NCBI RefSeq assembly: GCF_013346935.1
Contig: NZ_JAAEEB010000003.1
Location: 1-64,000 of the forward strand
Direction: 5' to 3'
Origin: Lactobacillus melliventris
GTDB taxonomy: Bacteria > Bacillota > Bacilli > Lactobacillales > Lactobacillaceae
Length of the DNA: 64,000 bases
Within the stretch, counting starts at the first letter, position 1, and each line of letters begins with the position of its first letter. A program made the translations under genes and the position numbers. This document shows positions 17,555 to 25,710 of the stretch, one piece after another. The notes below the pieces were generated by a model. That model did no database searches, had not been told where the DNA came from, and saw only the letters and a list, made by a program, of their open reading frames with translations.

Positions 17555-18442
17555 CTAACTTTTATTTTGATTTTTTTGATAGTTGAAACGCCAGCCAGCA
17601 ATATCCCAGGGGGTAAAAGTCAGATCCAACTTACGCTGGTAAGCCTTTTCATAGGCTGTAACTTTTTGCTGATAATCACATGCCATCATCTTCTTGGAAT
17701 TTTCATTGGCACTGAGCTTAACATCCGGAAAAATTGGTGGTAAAACGTGGACTACATATTTTGTTTGATAAAAATTAGGATGATCTTTTTCTAGTTTATC
17801 GATTGTCTGGATTTCAATAAAAGTTGAAATAACGGGGACATTTTGCTTAGCAGCAAAATAGTATGCGCCCCGTTTTAATTCACGGGGCTTGCGGTAATTC
17901 CACCACATTTCCTGTTCAGGATAAATTAAAACCCAGTTGTTTTGCTCTAAAGCATCATGCAGGTGATTCGGGAACTCGTTACCAACATAGCTGGGAGTTT
18001 CTATTAAGGGAATAGTGCCCACATAGTTCATTAAATAGCATAAAATTCCCGGTAATTTCAAATTAGTATCTTCAATGGCAATTGTTAATGAATGATGAGT
18101 TTTATTTGCTAAATGTTTAATTGGCAGGGAGTCAATTTGATTAAAATGATTGGCCGTAATAATTGCCCCGCCTTGAGGTAAATCAGCCAGGTTTTCGAGT
18201 CCGGTAAATGTGGTCGATGATGTCAAAATACGCATCAAAGTATTGAAAAGCAAGTGACCAATTCGATCATTTATTTTTCCCTTGACAGTTTTTTGTTCAT
18301 GCCAAAAATTGTTGACTAATTCTTTACTCTCTTTGATGGATAATACAGGGTCACCAATTTCGACTTTGGCATGCCAATCCCTTTTGGCAACAGCTTCTTT
18401 AATATTTTGAATTACTTGTTCACGATTGTCACCGATAATCAT
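17555..18442 (-). CDS. PlsC-like acyltransferase
   Basis: A 295-residue protein of the lysophospholipid/glycerol-phosphate acyltransferase superfamily. The catalytic HX4D motif is NHFNQID near residue 100, and the acceptor-side motif is YPEQEMWWNYRKPRELKRG, longer and more aromatic than in PlsC. About 60 residues precede the acyltransferase domain. Its ATG overlaps the stop of the glycosyltransferase gene by four bases (ATGA). It is the last gene of a four-gene unit with two GT8 enzymes and a second acyltransferase, which suggests acylation of a glycolipid or wall glycan. Confidence 0.85.
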   Translation of the reverse strand: MIIGDNREQVIQNIKEAVAKRDWHAKVEIGDPVLSIKESKELVNNFWHEQKTVKGKINDRIGHLLFNTLMRILTSSTTFTGLENLADLPQGGAIITANHFNQIDSLPIKHLANKTHHSLTIAIEDTNLKLPGILCYLMNYVGTIPLIETPSYVGNEFPNHLHDALEQNNWVLIYPEQEMWWNYRKPRELKRGAYYFAAKQNVPVISTFIEIQTIDKLEKDHPNFYQTKYVVHVLPPIFPDVKLSANENSKKMMACDYQQKVTAYEKAYQRKLDLTFTPWDIAGWRFNYQKNQNKS

Positions 18443-19386
18443 AAACTAACAGGTCCTTGTTTTTTTACATTAGCCCAGTTATGAGGGTCATTAATGGTTT
18501 TGTCTTCTTTGGCTAGCATATGATCCAATTTGTGCCGGTCTTCATCACGCTGTTTATCAGTATAATTATTTAATTCTGCTAACAAATCATTGTAAAACTT
18601 AGTTTCTTTGGCACTGTTCCAAAAATATTCTTCATACTGCACATTTTGAAAATGCCACGGTTTAAAGAAAAGATTATAGTGAATTAAACTGGGATTAGCT
18701 AGGGGCTCAGTATTATCATTTGGCATTGCGTCCCATTTGGGATCTAAATGTAAAATTCTTTTATCGCCAATTTCATTTAAGTAGTCTTGATCAGGAGCAA
18801 TACAGTCAAAATGATATTTTTTGAGTAAACTCATAAAATGGTCAATAAAGTGTTCGTCGCGAAAGGCTTTGCAGTTTAAAACCAGCATTCCGGAATTAAT
18901 ATATTTTTTCGGATCAAGAATTAGCACTTCTTTAATATACTTCACCATTTTTGTCACATGTTGAATTGAAGAGTCGGTGCAAGCGGCAAAGAGGTGACTA
19001 CCTAGCTTAGTGTCATACAGTCTGCCAATATCATCGTTAACGATTGTGTCACTGTCGATATAAATAGCCTTATCGTATTGGGGAAACAGATCAGGAATGA
19101 ATAAACGGTAGAAAATGGACATGGTAAAAAAGTCAGCCCGCAAAAAGTTTTCGGTACGATTCTGAATAGGGGCAACTATTTCATCATTAATATTAAAAAA
19201 CTTAACGTGAACATTGCTGGTACCTATTTCTTGTAGGTCCTGTTTATGCTGTGTAGTTAAATCCTGACTTAAAAAATAAACTGTATAATCTTTATCAGTA
19301 GCGGCATTTTTAACCAAAGAATTGAGCGATACTGCCGCGTATTTCGTAAAGTCATCACTGATAGCATAAAAAACTGGAATTGTCAT
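18439..19386 (-). CDS. GT8-family glycosyltransferase
   Basis: A 315-residue retaining glycosyltransferase. The metal-binding DXD motif is in AIYIDSDTIVNDD (about residue 100), followed by the family's INSGMLVLNCKAFR and the catalytic-site region PDQDYLNEI. No signal peptide or membrane segment is seen, so it is cytosolic or membrane-associated. It has GGAGAA upstream of its ATG. It is adjacent to a second, shorter GT8 enzyme and flanked by acyltransferases. Confidence 0.9.
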   Translation of the reverse strand: MTIPVFYAISDDFTKYAAVSLNSLVKNAATDKDYTVYFLSQDLTTQHKQDLQEIGTSNVHVKFFNINDEIVAPIQNRTENFLRADFFTMSIFYRLFIPDLFPQYDKAIYIDSDTIVNDDIGRLYDTKLGSHLFAACTDSSIQHVTKMVKYIKEVLILDPKKYINSGMLVLNCKAFRDEHFIDHFMSLLKKYHFDCIAPDQDYLNEIGDKRILHLDPKWDAMPNDNTEPLANPSLIHYNLFFKPWHFQNVQYEEYFWNSAKETKFYNDLLAELNNYTDKQRDEDRHKLDHMLAKEDKTINDPHNWANVKKQGPVSL

Positions 19387-19406
19387 GTTGTTATTTTCTC
19401 CAAAAG

Positions 19407-20246
19407 TTATTTTTTTATTAAATTGCTTTTAACATTAAGATAATTAGTCAAAATGTCATCATATTCATGCAATTTTAGCACTTTATGTACACGTTGAACA
19501 TCCCATGGCTTAACCGTCAAGGTATGAAAGACGGGCCAAAAGCGAAAACTGGTAGTAAAGTGCTGGATCACAGTGTCTGGTTGCAATTTATACTGTTCAT
19601 TATAGCGCCTGGGAGCAATTTTCTTTTCTCGTGCATAACGGTTAAGCGCAGTTTGATCTGGCATTAAAACAGTTCTGGTTTGTAAGAGGTGTCGAATGCG
19701 GGCAAATAAGTTAGTTTTCCTGATTTCAGGCAAGTTAAGCAGCAAAACGCCGGAATTAACGTAATCAAACACTTTGTGTTCGTGCAAGTTGTGGAAAAAG
19801 AAGCGCCCCCAGTAATCAAGGACACCAACAAGTTCAGTGCCAGTTAAATCTTGCTGGTAAAAGTTGACTAAACTGCGTCTGACAATCACGTCAGCATCAA
19901 GATATAATATTTTATTTGGCAGCTGCGGTATTTCATCCGCAAAAAGTCTGAGCATAGCATAGGGAGTAAAATGAGTACTCATATTTGCTATGAGAGGTTC
20001 TCTGACAAATAAACCAGTACAGTCCATCAATTTTAAAGTGTTTTGGGGATTTTGCTTTACTAAGAGTGATTTGAGATAATCAGCCGCGTGCTTACTAAAA
20101 GGCTGAAATTTTTTATGATAACTTTGAGTATACATTGTTAGGATGTATATATGGAGTTCTTGGGCACCACTGTTTTTCAATAATGAAAGAGTAGCGATAA
20201 GAATGCCATCCTCGGCGTTATGGTCACCGCAAAAAAGAATATTCAT
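19407..20246 (-). CDS. GT8-family glycosyltransferase
   Basis: A 279-residue GT8 protein with DXD in ILYLDADVIVRRS and the family motif DYVNSGVLLLNLPEIR, then PDQTALNRYA. It is related to, but clearly different from, the downstream GT8 enzyme, so the pair could add two sugars in sequence. AAGGAG precedes the ATG. Twenty bases separate it from the next gene, consistent with one operon. Confidence 0.9.
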   Translation of the reverse strand: MNILFCGDHNAEDGILIATLSLLKNSGAQELHIYILTMYTQSYHKKFQPFSKHAADYLKSLLVKQNPQNTLKLMDCTGLFVREPLIANMSTHFTPYAMLRLFADEIPQLPNKILYLDADVIVRRSLVNFYQQDLTGTELVGVLDYWGRFFFHNLHEHKVFDYVNSGVLLLNLPEIRKTNLFARIRHLLQTRTVLMPDQTALNRYAREKKIAPRRYNEQYKLQPDTVIQHFTTSFRFWPVFHTLTVKPWDVQRVHKVLKLHEYDDILTNYLNVKSNLIKK

Positions 20247-20256
20247 TGAGAACTCC

Positions 20257-21021
20257 TTAGTTTATTTTTTGGTACGTACAATATTCATAATTACTTTTTA
20301 AGGCTCGTTTTTGCATTGTTTGATAAATTTCCTGGTGCAGCTTTTCTTGTGCCCGCTTTTTACCAATGTGTGAATCTGGGTAAAAAGGGCCATCGAGATA
20401 CACAATTATGCGCGGCCTTTTACCCCATTTGGGCTTAGTATAAGTTGTAGTCATAGTAAAACTGGCCACGCCAAGTGTAACGGGAAAGTGCATACTGGTT
20501 GCAGGAAAAGGCCTGATTTTAGTGTAATAGGGCCAAACGTGAGCTTCAGGATAGATGACAACTACTTTTTTAGCCTTAATAACGGTAGCTACTGCCTTAA
20601 TTAGTTTACCAGATTGCTGTAAGTTCTGACCCACAGGAAGCCCAAAATAAGGCAAAACCAGTTTGCCTAACACAGGGATGCCCCAATTTGATTGTGCCCC
20701 AATTGCATAATAATTTTTGGTTGGAATAATACTTAGCGGTAAAACCACGTCACCAAAGGCTTGGGTATGGTTGCCATAGATAAAGTAGCCTTGATTTGCG
20801 GCAGCTTGCAGCTTATCCTTGCCAACTATCTTTACCCTTAAAACCAACTTAATATAGATTATACTAATTAAATGCCCTAATGAACGTATAATTTTTGCCC
20901 AGACTTTTCCACCTAAAGAATGGGGGAAAATATTATAGCTATTTGGCAAGTGATAATCCTGGCTCTGGCTAACTACCAAATCATCAGTTAAATGATGATA
21001 AAAGTATTTGTGCTTACCCAT
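20257..21021 (-). CDS. PlsC-like acyltransferase with altered His-Asp spacing
   Basis: A 254-residue acyltransferase-superfamily protein. The expected HX4D motif reads NHTQAFGD, with five residues between His and Asp. The second motif is YPEAHVWPYYTKIRPF, similar in style to that of the other acyltransferase in the cluster. A hydrophobic segment (about residues 40-60) could anchor it in the membrane. It is the first gene of the four-gene unit, with AAGAAGG as ribosome binding site. Confidence 0.8.
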   Translation of the reverse strand: MGKHKYFYHHLTDDLVVSQSQDYHLPNSYNIFPHSLGGKVWAKIIRSLGHLISIIYIKLVLRVKIVGKDKLQAAANQGYFIYGNHTQAFGDVVLPLSIIPTKNYYAIGAQSNWGIPVLGKLVLPYFGLPVGQNLQQSGKLIKAVATVIKAKKVVVIYPEAHVWPYYTKIRPFPATSMHFPVTLGVASFTMTTTYTKPKWGKRPRIIVYLDGPFYPDSHIGKKRAQEKLHQEIYQTMQKRALKSNYEYCTYQKIN

Positions 21022-21226
21022 GAAACCCTTCTTTCGATAATGCCATCAAGTAATTCTATCATGAATCTTGTGAGATTAAAAAGGGGGGGCGATATAGGTT
21101 AGTTGTCATAACTTTATCTAGGCAATCTATCTTCACATACTTGCTTAATTTATTAATAGTTAAGCAAGTACTTACCCAAAATATTATAAGTAGGTAATTA
21201 CTTGTCGATTAAATTAACTTTATGTA
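21022..21226. other. Intergenic region between acyltransferase cluster and PTS operon
   Basis: Contains a run of seven G (21083-21089) and a pair of imperfect inverted sequences around 21165-21215 (AAGTACTTAC / GTAATTACTT). No gene was recognised. The acyltransferase-operon promoter must lie here. Confidence 0.4.
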
Positions 21227-21257
21227 CACAAAAAGAGCACATAATTGACATGTGCTC
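21227..21257 (-). terminator. Terminator of the mannose-class PTS operon
   Basis: GAGCACAT (21235-21242) pairs with ATGTGCTC (21250-21257). On the minus strand it is followed by TTTTTGTG. Confidence 0.85.
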
Positions 21258-21306
21258 CTAAATTAACTGAAAATAAGTATAAGATGTGCTTTTCACAAAT
21301 GCATGG

Positions 21307-22143
21307 TTAAAATAATCCAATCAAACAACCAATAGTTATAATTACTACCATGATGATAATGACTTTAGTAGCTGTCATTTGTTTACTGGAAACAAGCCAC
21401 CAGCCTAAAATAACCATAGCTAAAGGCAATAGTCCAGGGAAAATACCGTCTAGAACCGTTTGTAAAGGTTGCGATTTGCCACCTAAAGGAATTTTCGCCA
21501 CTGTCTTTAAGACAATGGTATTTGCGGCTAATGCACCTACGACCATTACACCTAAGATGTTAAAAGCATCGGTAATTCTTTTGGAGTTTTCGCCTACAAT
21601 GGTGTCGATTGCGCCAACTCCCAGTTTATAACCACTATGAAACGCAATATAGGAAATTGTAGGTCCGATTATACCGTAGGCAATGATGTAAAATAATGGT
21701 CCAACAGGACTGCCACCCTTGGCTAGACTCATAGCAATTGATAATAGAATAGGAACAATAATTCCTTGAATAATTGAATCACCAATGCCGGCCAAAGGAC
21801 CCATTAAAGTAGCTTTAATGTTAACTGGCATTTCTTCTGAAACGTCATTACCCAAAGCGATTTGCTCTTCTAGGGAAGCAACAATCCCATTAATAATTTG
21901 ACCTGTTTGTGGTTCAGTATTGTAAAACATGGAATGACGTTCAAGTAGACGTCTTTTTTTCTCAGGATCATTTTTATAATATTTACGTGCAAAAGGTAAG
22001 TAAGAATATGCCCAGGCATGTCCCTGCAGCTTTTCATAGCTCATTGAACTGAGATGTGTAAAACCCCACCGATACCAAATTTGATTAAGTTCATGTTTTG
22101 ATAGTAGCTTTTGTGGTTCAGTATTATTTTCATTTGTAGCCAT
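21307..22143 (-). CDS. PTS mannose-class permease, IID component
   Basis: A 278-residue IID membrane subunit of a mannose-family phosphotransferase system. Signatures are the early WYRWGFTHLSSMSYEKLQG, FYNTEPQTGQIINGIVASLEE and LMGPLAGIGDSIIQG, then several membrane segments in the C-terminal half. The start is set at the ATG at 22143 with GAGAGGTG upstream; the in-frame GTG three codons earlier overlaps that site. Last gene of the IIA-IIB-IIC-IID operon. Confidence 0.93.
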   Translation of the reverse strand: MATNENNTEPQKLLSKHELNQIWYRWGFTHLSSMSYEKLQGHAWAYSYLPFARKYYKNDPEKKRRLLERHSMFYNTEPQTGQIINGIVASLEEQIALGNDVSEEMPVNIKATLMGPLAGIGDSIIQGIIVPILLSIAMSLAKGGSPVGPLFYIIAYGIIGPTISYIAFHSGYKLGVGAIDTIVGENSKRITDAFNILGVMVVGALAANTIVLKTVAKIPLGGKSQPLQTVLDGIFPGLLPLAMVILGWWLVSSKQMTATKVIIIMVVIITIGCLIGLF

Positions 22144-22158
22144 TTTTAACACCTCTCG

Positions 22159-23004
22159 TTAAAATAAGTCTTCATCTTCATATTCGTCATCATTATCAAC
22201 CGCTTGTTCTGCATTATTTGCAGAGCTGGTAGCAGTTGAAGCACTGCTTTTACCAGTTGCCATGTAATACAGATATGCGACTAAAGCGGAAATAAAGACA
22301 ATTGCAATCATGCTTAATTTGGCAAAAGCAAGTAAAACAAAGCCGACAAAGAAGAAAATAAAGTGTGATTTGTTTTTGATTACTATGCTCATTAGCATTG
22401 CAATACCCAAGGCCGGCAAAACGCCGCCCAAAACCTGAATAATGTGGGTTACAATAGCGGGAATGCTGTCGATTAGCCAATTGACTAAGCCTTTACCATA
22501 ATAAATTGCCAGAAAAACTGGTACGGCACGTAAAAGGAAGGTAGTGATTTGTGGATAAACTAGATGGTTCAGGACAATACCGCGATCGTCATTATTATGA
22601 GCGGCGTTTTCAGCGCGAGTGTTCCAGAAAGAATAAAGAGCCATTCTGCCGTTATAGAAAATTAAGCCAAATGTCTGACCAATAAGAATGGCTAAGGTAA
22701 CAGCGATTGCAGGATTTTTAGTAGTCGCCATTGCTAAGCCGATTCCACCATAAGCTGCATAAGTAATTTCACTGTTAGTAGCGCCTCCAGTTGACAGGTT
22801 AGCGATGAAAACTGCTTGTACAGCTAAGCCGCACAAAATACCATTTTTAATATCACCAAAGGCAAGACCGACTAGTAATCCGGCTACCAAAGGTCTACCA
22901 ACAATATAGAAGCCTCCAGTCATACCAAAGAGCCAAGGTGTTTCAATCGCTCCCAGATAACAGAAAATTCCTGTTAAAAGTGCGGGAAAAAATAAATTAT
23001 TCAT
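22159..23004 (-). CDS. PTS mannose-class permease, IIC component
   Basis: A 281-residue IIC subunit forming the sugar channel. It has the family feature GRPLVAGLLVGLAFGDIKNGI and about seven membrane segments. The C-terminus is strikingly acidic (DNDDEYEDEDLF), resembling the acidic tail of the IIA protein of the same operon. The start is the ATG at 23004 with GGAGG eight bases upstream, not the in-frame TTG at 23019 that overlaps that ribosome binding site. Substrate unknown; it could be a hexose, an amino sugar or a glycosylamine. Confidence 0.92.
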   Translation of the reverse strand: MNNLFFPALLTGIFCYLGAIETPWLFGMTGGFYIVGRPLVAGLLVGLAFGDIKNGILCGLAVQAVFIANLSTGGATNSEITYAAYGGIGLAMATTKNPAIAVTLAILIGQTFGLIFYNGRMALYSFWNTRAENAAHNNDDRGIVLNHLVYPQITTFLLRAVPVFLAIYYGKGLVNWLIDSIPAIVTHIIQVLGGVLPALGIAMLMSIVIKNKSHFIFFFVGFVLLAFAKLSMIAIVFISALVAYLYYMATGKSSASTATSSANNAEQAVDNDDEYEDEDLF

Positions 23005-23022
23005 TTTTATTGCCTCCAAAAA

Positions 23023-23517
23023 TTAGGACATAGAATCATATTTCTTTTTCATAGTTGACCAAGGCTTAATCTCATCATCAGGTAATAGCTGAAATTGAAT
23101 ATCAATACCATGCTTGGCAATATCTTCAAAAGCGTTATAGTCGTCTTGATCGATGGCCACTGTCCGTCCGAGTACCTTAGTTCCAGGACGGGTATTCATC
23201 GGGCCAACATTTAATACTTTGCCAAAGTCAACGCCCATGTCTGCCATTTGGGCAAAAGTCTTAGGGGAGTCGCTGATTAAGAAAAATTTCTTTTTAGATT
23301 CAATCCCCTTTTTGATTTTTTCGCCAGCTTCAGCAACCGTATAAATGCCAACTTTTAAGTCGTTAGCAGCAGCTTTTAATACCTTACGGCGCAACTTATC
23401 GTGGGCTATATTATCACCGACAACTAAAATGCCGTCCACAGGACGTGCTTTTGTCCAACGGGTCATAGTTTGGCCGTGGATTACCCGATCATCAATTCTT
23501 ACTACTGAAATACTCAT
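23023..23517 (-). CDS. PTS mannose-class enzyme IIB
   Basis: A 164-residue cytosolic IIB protein. The phosphorylated His is His14 in RIDDRVIHGQTMTRW, the mannose-class signature. It passes phosphate from IIA to the incoming sugar. Twenty-three bases separate it from the IIA stop, and its own AAAGGTG site is present. Confidence 0.95.
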   Translation of the reverse strand: MSISVVRIDDRVIHGQTMTRWTKARPVDGILVVGDNIAHDKLRRKVLKAAANDLKVGIYTVAEAGEKIKKGIESKKKFFLISDSPKTFAQMADMGVDFGKVLNVGPMNTRPGTKVLGRTVAIDQDDYNAFEDIAKHGIDIQFQLLPDDEIKPWSTMKKKYDSMS

Positions 23518-23540
23518 TATTACTACACCTTTCTTATTTT

Positions 23541-23954
23541 TTAAAATTCAATATCGTCATCATCATCTTGCTGGTCTTGAGCAACTGCAATACCATTGGT
23601 TCCTGCCTGTAAAACTGTCTGTACGGCTTCATCAAGCGTTGTATTGTCAGATAACTGAGGAACAAGTTCTAAAAGCATTGGTAGATTCAGTCCACTGACC
23701 ACTCGTATTCTTTCTGTATGAGCCAAGTAGTACTTAAAGGACTCATTGTATGGAGTTCCACCTTTTAAGTCTGCCAGAATTAAGATTGGTTCTGTTTCAC
23801 TGTCAAGCAGCTTTTGTAGACGGTCACGATATGAACCAATTCCTTTTTCATCTAATGCAAGTGTCATGATCTGGTCCGATTTGCCGGCAATAAATTCAAA
23901 GCCGGAAGCGATACCTTGTGCTAAATGTCCATGTGAAGTTAATAATATTTTCAC
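23541..23954 (-). CDS. PTS mannose-class enzyme IIA
   Basis: A 137-residue IIA protein beginning MKILLTSHGHLAQGIASGFE, with the phosphorylated His in SHG. A second landmark is ILADLKGGTPYN. It ends in an acidic tail, DQQDDDDDIEF. I place the start at the GTG at 23954 because AAAAGGGG lies eight bases upstream; the in-frame GTG at 23963 abuts that site. It is the first gene of the operon, divergent from deoC. Confidence 0.93.
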   Translation of the reverse strand: MKILLTSHGHLAQGIASGFEFIAGKSDQIMTLALDEKGIGSYRDRLQKLLDSETEPILILADLKGGTPYNESFKYYLAHTERIRVVSGLNLPMLLELVPQLSDNTTLDEAVQTVLQAGTNGIAVAQDQQDDDDDIEF

Positions 23955-23969
23955 TAAAATCACCCCTTT

Positions 23970-23979
23970 TGTAAATACA
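23970..23979. promoter_or_regulatory. Candidate GntR operator on the PTS side
   Basis: TGTAAATACA (arms TGTA/TACA) lies between the PTS promoter and the IIA start. An identical 10-mer lies in the equivalent place before deoC (24091-24100). A further ATTTACA copy at 23985-23991 extends the site into an inverted repeat with TGTAAAT. The linked GntR-family gene at 24933 is the probable binder. Confidence 0.6.
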
Positions 23980-23996
23980 TATTAATTTACAACACA

Positions 23997-24025
23997 ATTA
24001 TATGTAATCGCTTTATATAAGTCAA
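23997..24025 (-). promoter_or_regulatory. Sigma-A promoter of the PTS operon with cre-like spacer
   Basis: On the minus strand TTGACT (24020-24025) and TATAAT (23997-24002) are separated by exactly 17 bp. The spacer contains TGTAATCGCTTTAT (24003-24016, plus strand), two mismatches from the catabolite-response consensus. CcpA bound here would block RNA polymerase. Confidence 0.75.
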
Positions 24026-24054
24026 ACACTATTTTTATAATAAAAAGTAAGCGG

Positions 24055-24083
24055 TTGACATTATCACTTTCTGTGGGTAAAAT
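24055..24083 (+). promoter_or_regulatory. Sigma-A promoter of deoC
   Basis: Consensus TTGACA (24055-24060) and TAAAAT (24078-24083) with a 17-bp spacer. It lies 33 bp before the deoC start, with the TGTAAATACA element in the transcribed leader. Confidence 0.82.
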
Positions 24084-24090
24084 CAATTTA

Positions 24091-24100
24091 TGTAAATACA
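24091..24100. promoter_or_regulatory. Candidate GntR operator on the deoC side
   Basis: Second exact copy of TGTAAATACA, eight bases after the deoC -10 box and just before its ribosome binding site. The paired placement over divergent promoters argues for joint control of the PTS and the aldolase. Confidence 0.6.
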
Positions 24101-24115
24101 AAAAGGAGAATAACA

Positions 24116-24823
24116 ATGAAGTATACAATAGATGATTTTGCGCGACTAATTGATCATACTAACTTACATGCGGATGCAACCGAAGAAGACATGAAAAAGC
24201 TTTGCGATGAAGCTAAAAAATATCATTTTAAGATGGTAGCAATTAATGAAGTTCAATCTGAATTTTGTGCCCAGCAACTAAAGGGGACGGATATTGATAC
24301 TGGGGCTGCGATCAGTTTTCCTTTGGGCCAAACTACAATAACTTGTAAATTGGCAGAAACTAAAGATGCATTACAAAATGGTGCTAATGAAATCGATTAT
24401 GTTGTTAATTTAACGCAAGTGCGAGCTCATAATTGGTCTTATATCGAAGATGAAATGACTCAAATGGTTAAACTTTGCCGTGATCACGATGTACCATGTA
24501 AGGTCATTTTTGAAACCTGCTACTTGACTAAAGCTGAAATTAAGCAGCTGGCCTTAATTGCTAAAAAGGTTAAACCAGATTTTGTCAAGACTTCAACTGG
24601 CTTTGGCACCGCTGGCGCAAAAGTAGAAGATGTTAAGCTGATGAAAGAAAATGTTGGTCCTGATGTCAAAGTCAAAGCAGCGGGGGGAATTCGTAATACT
24701 GATGATTTCCTGGCAATGATTGCAGCTGGGGCCGAACGTATAGGTACCAGTTCAGGTGTAAAGATTATTGAAACTCTTAAACAGCGGTTTGAAAAAGACG
24801 GCATTAACGCAATTGAAATTTAA
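24116..24823 (+). CDS. deoC: Deoxyribose-phosphate aldolase (DeoC family)
   Basis: A 235-residue class I aldolase. Active-site residues of DeoC are present: Asp94 in NEIDYVVN, Schiff-base Lys158 in DFVKTSTGF, and Lys187 in KVKAAGGIR. The classical reaction splits 2-deoxyribose 5-phosphate into glyceraldehyde 3-phosphate and acetaldehyde. No other nucleoside-catabolism gene is near. The divergent PTS operon and shared operators suggest it instead cleaves a product of the PTS sugar. AAAGGAG precedes the ATG. Confidence 0.9.
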   Translation: MKYTIDDFARLIDHTNLHADATEEDMKKLCDEAKKYHFKMVAINEVQSEFCAQQLKGTDIDTGAAISFPLGQTTITCKLAETKDALQNGANEIDYVVNLTQVRAHNWSYIEDEMTQMVKLCRDHDVPCKVIFETCYLTKAEIKQLALIAKKVKPDFVKTSTGFGTAGAKVEDVKLMKENVGPDVKVKAAGGIRNTDDFLAMIAAGAERIGTSSGVKIIETLKQRFEKDGINAIEI

Positions 24824-24829
24824 ATAAAA

Positions 24830-24876
24830 AGTCAGTGTAAAAAAAGTAACAGCTAACTCTTTACACTGGCTTTTTG
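24830..24876 (+). terminator. Intrinsic terminator after deoC
   Basis: AGTCAGTGTAAA (24830-24841) pairs with TTTACACTGGCT (24860-24871) with one G-U pair, followed by TTTT. Confidence 0.9.
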
Positions 24877-24932
24877 CATGGTATATTATTTTTATAATGA
24901 CATAATTAGTAATGTGAAAGTGATGGAATAAA

Positions 24933-25652
24933 TTGGCAGAAAAAGAACTCCCTAAATACCAAATAATTGCCAATGATCTTTTGAATAAAATTCAAACTGG
25001 TTTTTACCCGCAAAATACAATTATTCCACCGGAAACTGTATTAGCGGGTAAATATCAGGTAAGCAGGCCAACAATGCGGCAAGCAATTTCATTGTTAGTT
25101 AATCAAGGTTATCTGGAGCGAAAACGTAAGCGAGGGACATTAGTTAAAAAGGTTAAGATTGAGCAAGAATTTACCCATTTGATTGAAAGCTATAGTGCAG
25201 AAATGAGTGCTAAGGGCATTTACCCCAAAACCAACTTGCTTTATTTTGATGAAGAAAAAGCGACACCCGAAGTATGCAAAAATTTACAGCTGCCTGAGAA
25301 AGCACCAGTTTTTAAATTAGTGCGGCTGCGCTATGCCAATGATCAACCGATTGTTTTAGTTACAACTTATGTGCCTAAACAGAGGATACCTGAGTTGATT
25401 AATTATAATTTTGCCCAGGAGTCTTTATATAGTACTCTTGAAAAATACCATTTAAAAGTTACGCGAGTAGTGAGGCGATTGGAAGTAATAGAAGCTGACG
25501 AAACTACCGCCAACTTATTAAACATTGCAGTTAATAAGCCGGTGTTCTACTTTCACACTCAAGGACTGACAAGGGATGAACGGCCAATTGAATATTCGAT
25601 TGCCAAATATCGGGGAGATATTAACTCATTTATAATTGATGTCCAGCGCTAA
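24933..25652 (+). CDS. GntR-family regulator with UTRA domain
   Basis: A 239-residue regulator of the HutC subfamily. The N-terminal winged helix includes PPETVLAGKYQVSRPTMRQAISLLVNQGYLERKRKRGTLV (about residues 32-70, read as two adjoining blocks). The rest is a UTRA ligand domain (VFKLVRLRYANDQPIVLVTTY). It begins with TTG and has only a weak upstream GATGG element, so expression may be low. It lies after deoC beyond a terminator and is the likely regulator of deoC and the PTS through TGTAAATACA. UTRA proteins usually bind sugar phosphates. Confidence 0.9.
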   Translation: MAEKELPKYQIIANDLLNKIQTGFYPQNTIIPPETVLAGKYQVSRPTMRQAISLLVNQGYLERKRKRGTLVKKVKIEQEFTHLIESYSAEMSAKGIYPKTNLLYFDEEKATPEVCKNLQLPEKAPVFKLVRLRYANDQPIVLVTTYVPKQRIPELINYNFAQESLYSTLEKYHLKVTRVVRRLEVIEADETTANLLNIAVNKPVFYFHTQGLTRDERPIEYSIAKYRGDINSFIIDVQR

Positions 25653-25664
25653 TTTTATACATTA

Positions 25665-25710
25665 AAAAAGACTTACTTTGCCTGTGCAAGTCGAAGTAAG
25701 TCTTCTTTTA
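25665..25710. terminator. Bidirectional terminator
   Basis: AAGACTTACTT (25669-25679) pairs with AAGTAAGTCTT (25694-25704), with A and T runs outside the stem on either side. It separates the GntR gene from the convergent DUF4097 gene. Confidence 0.9.
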
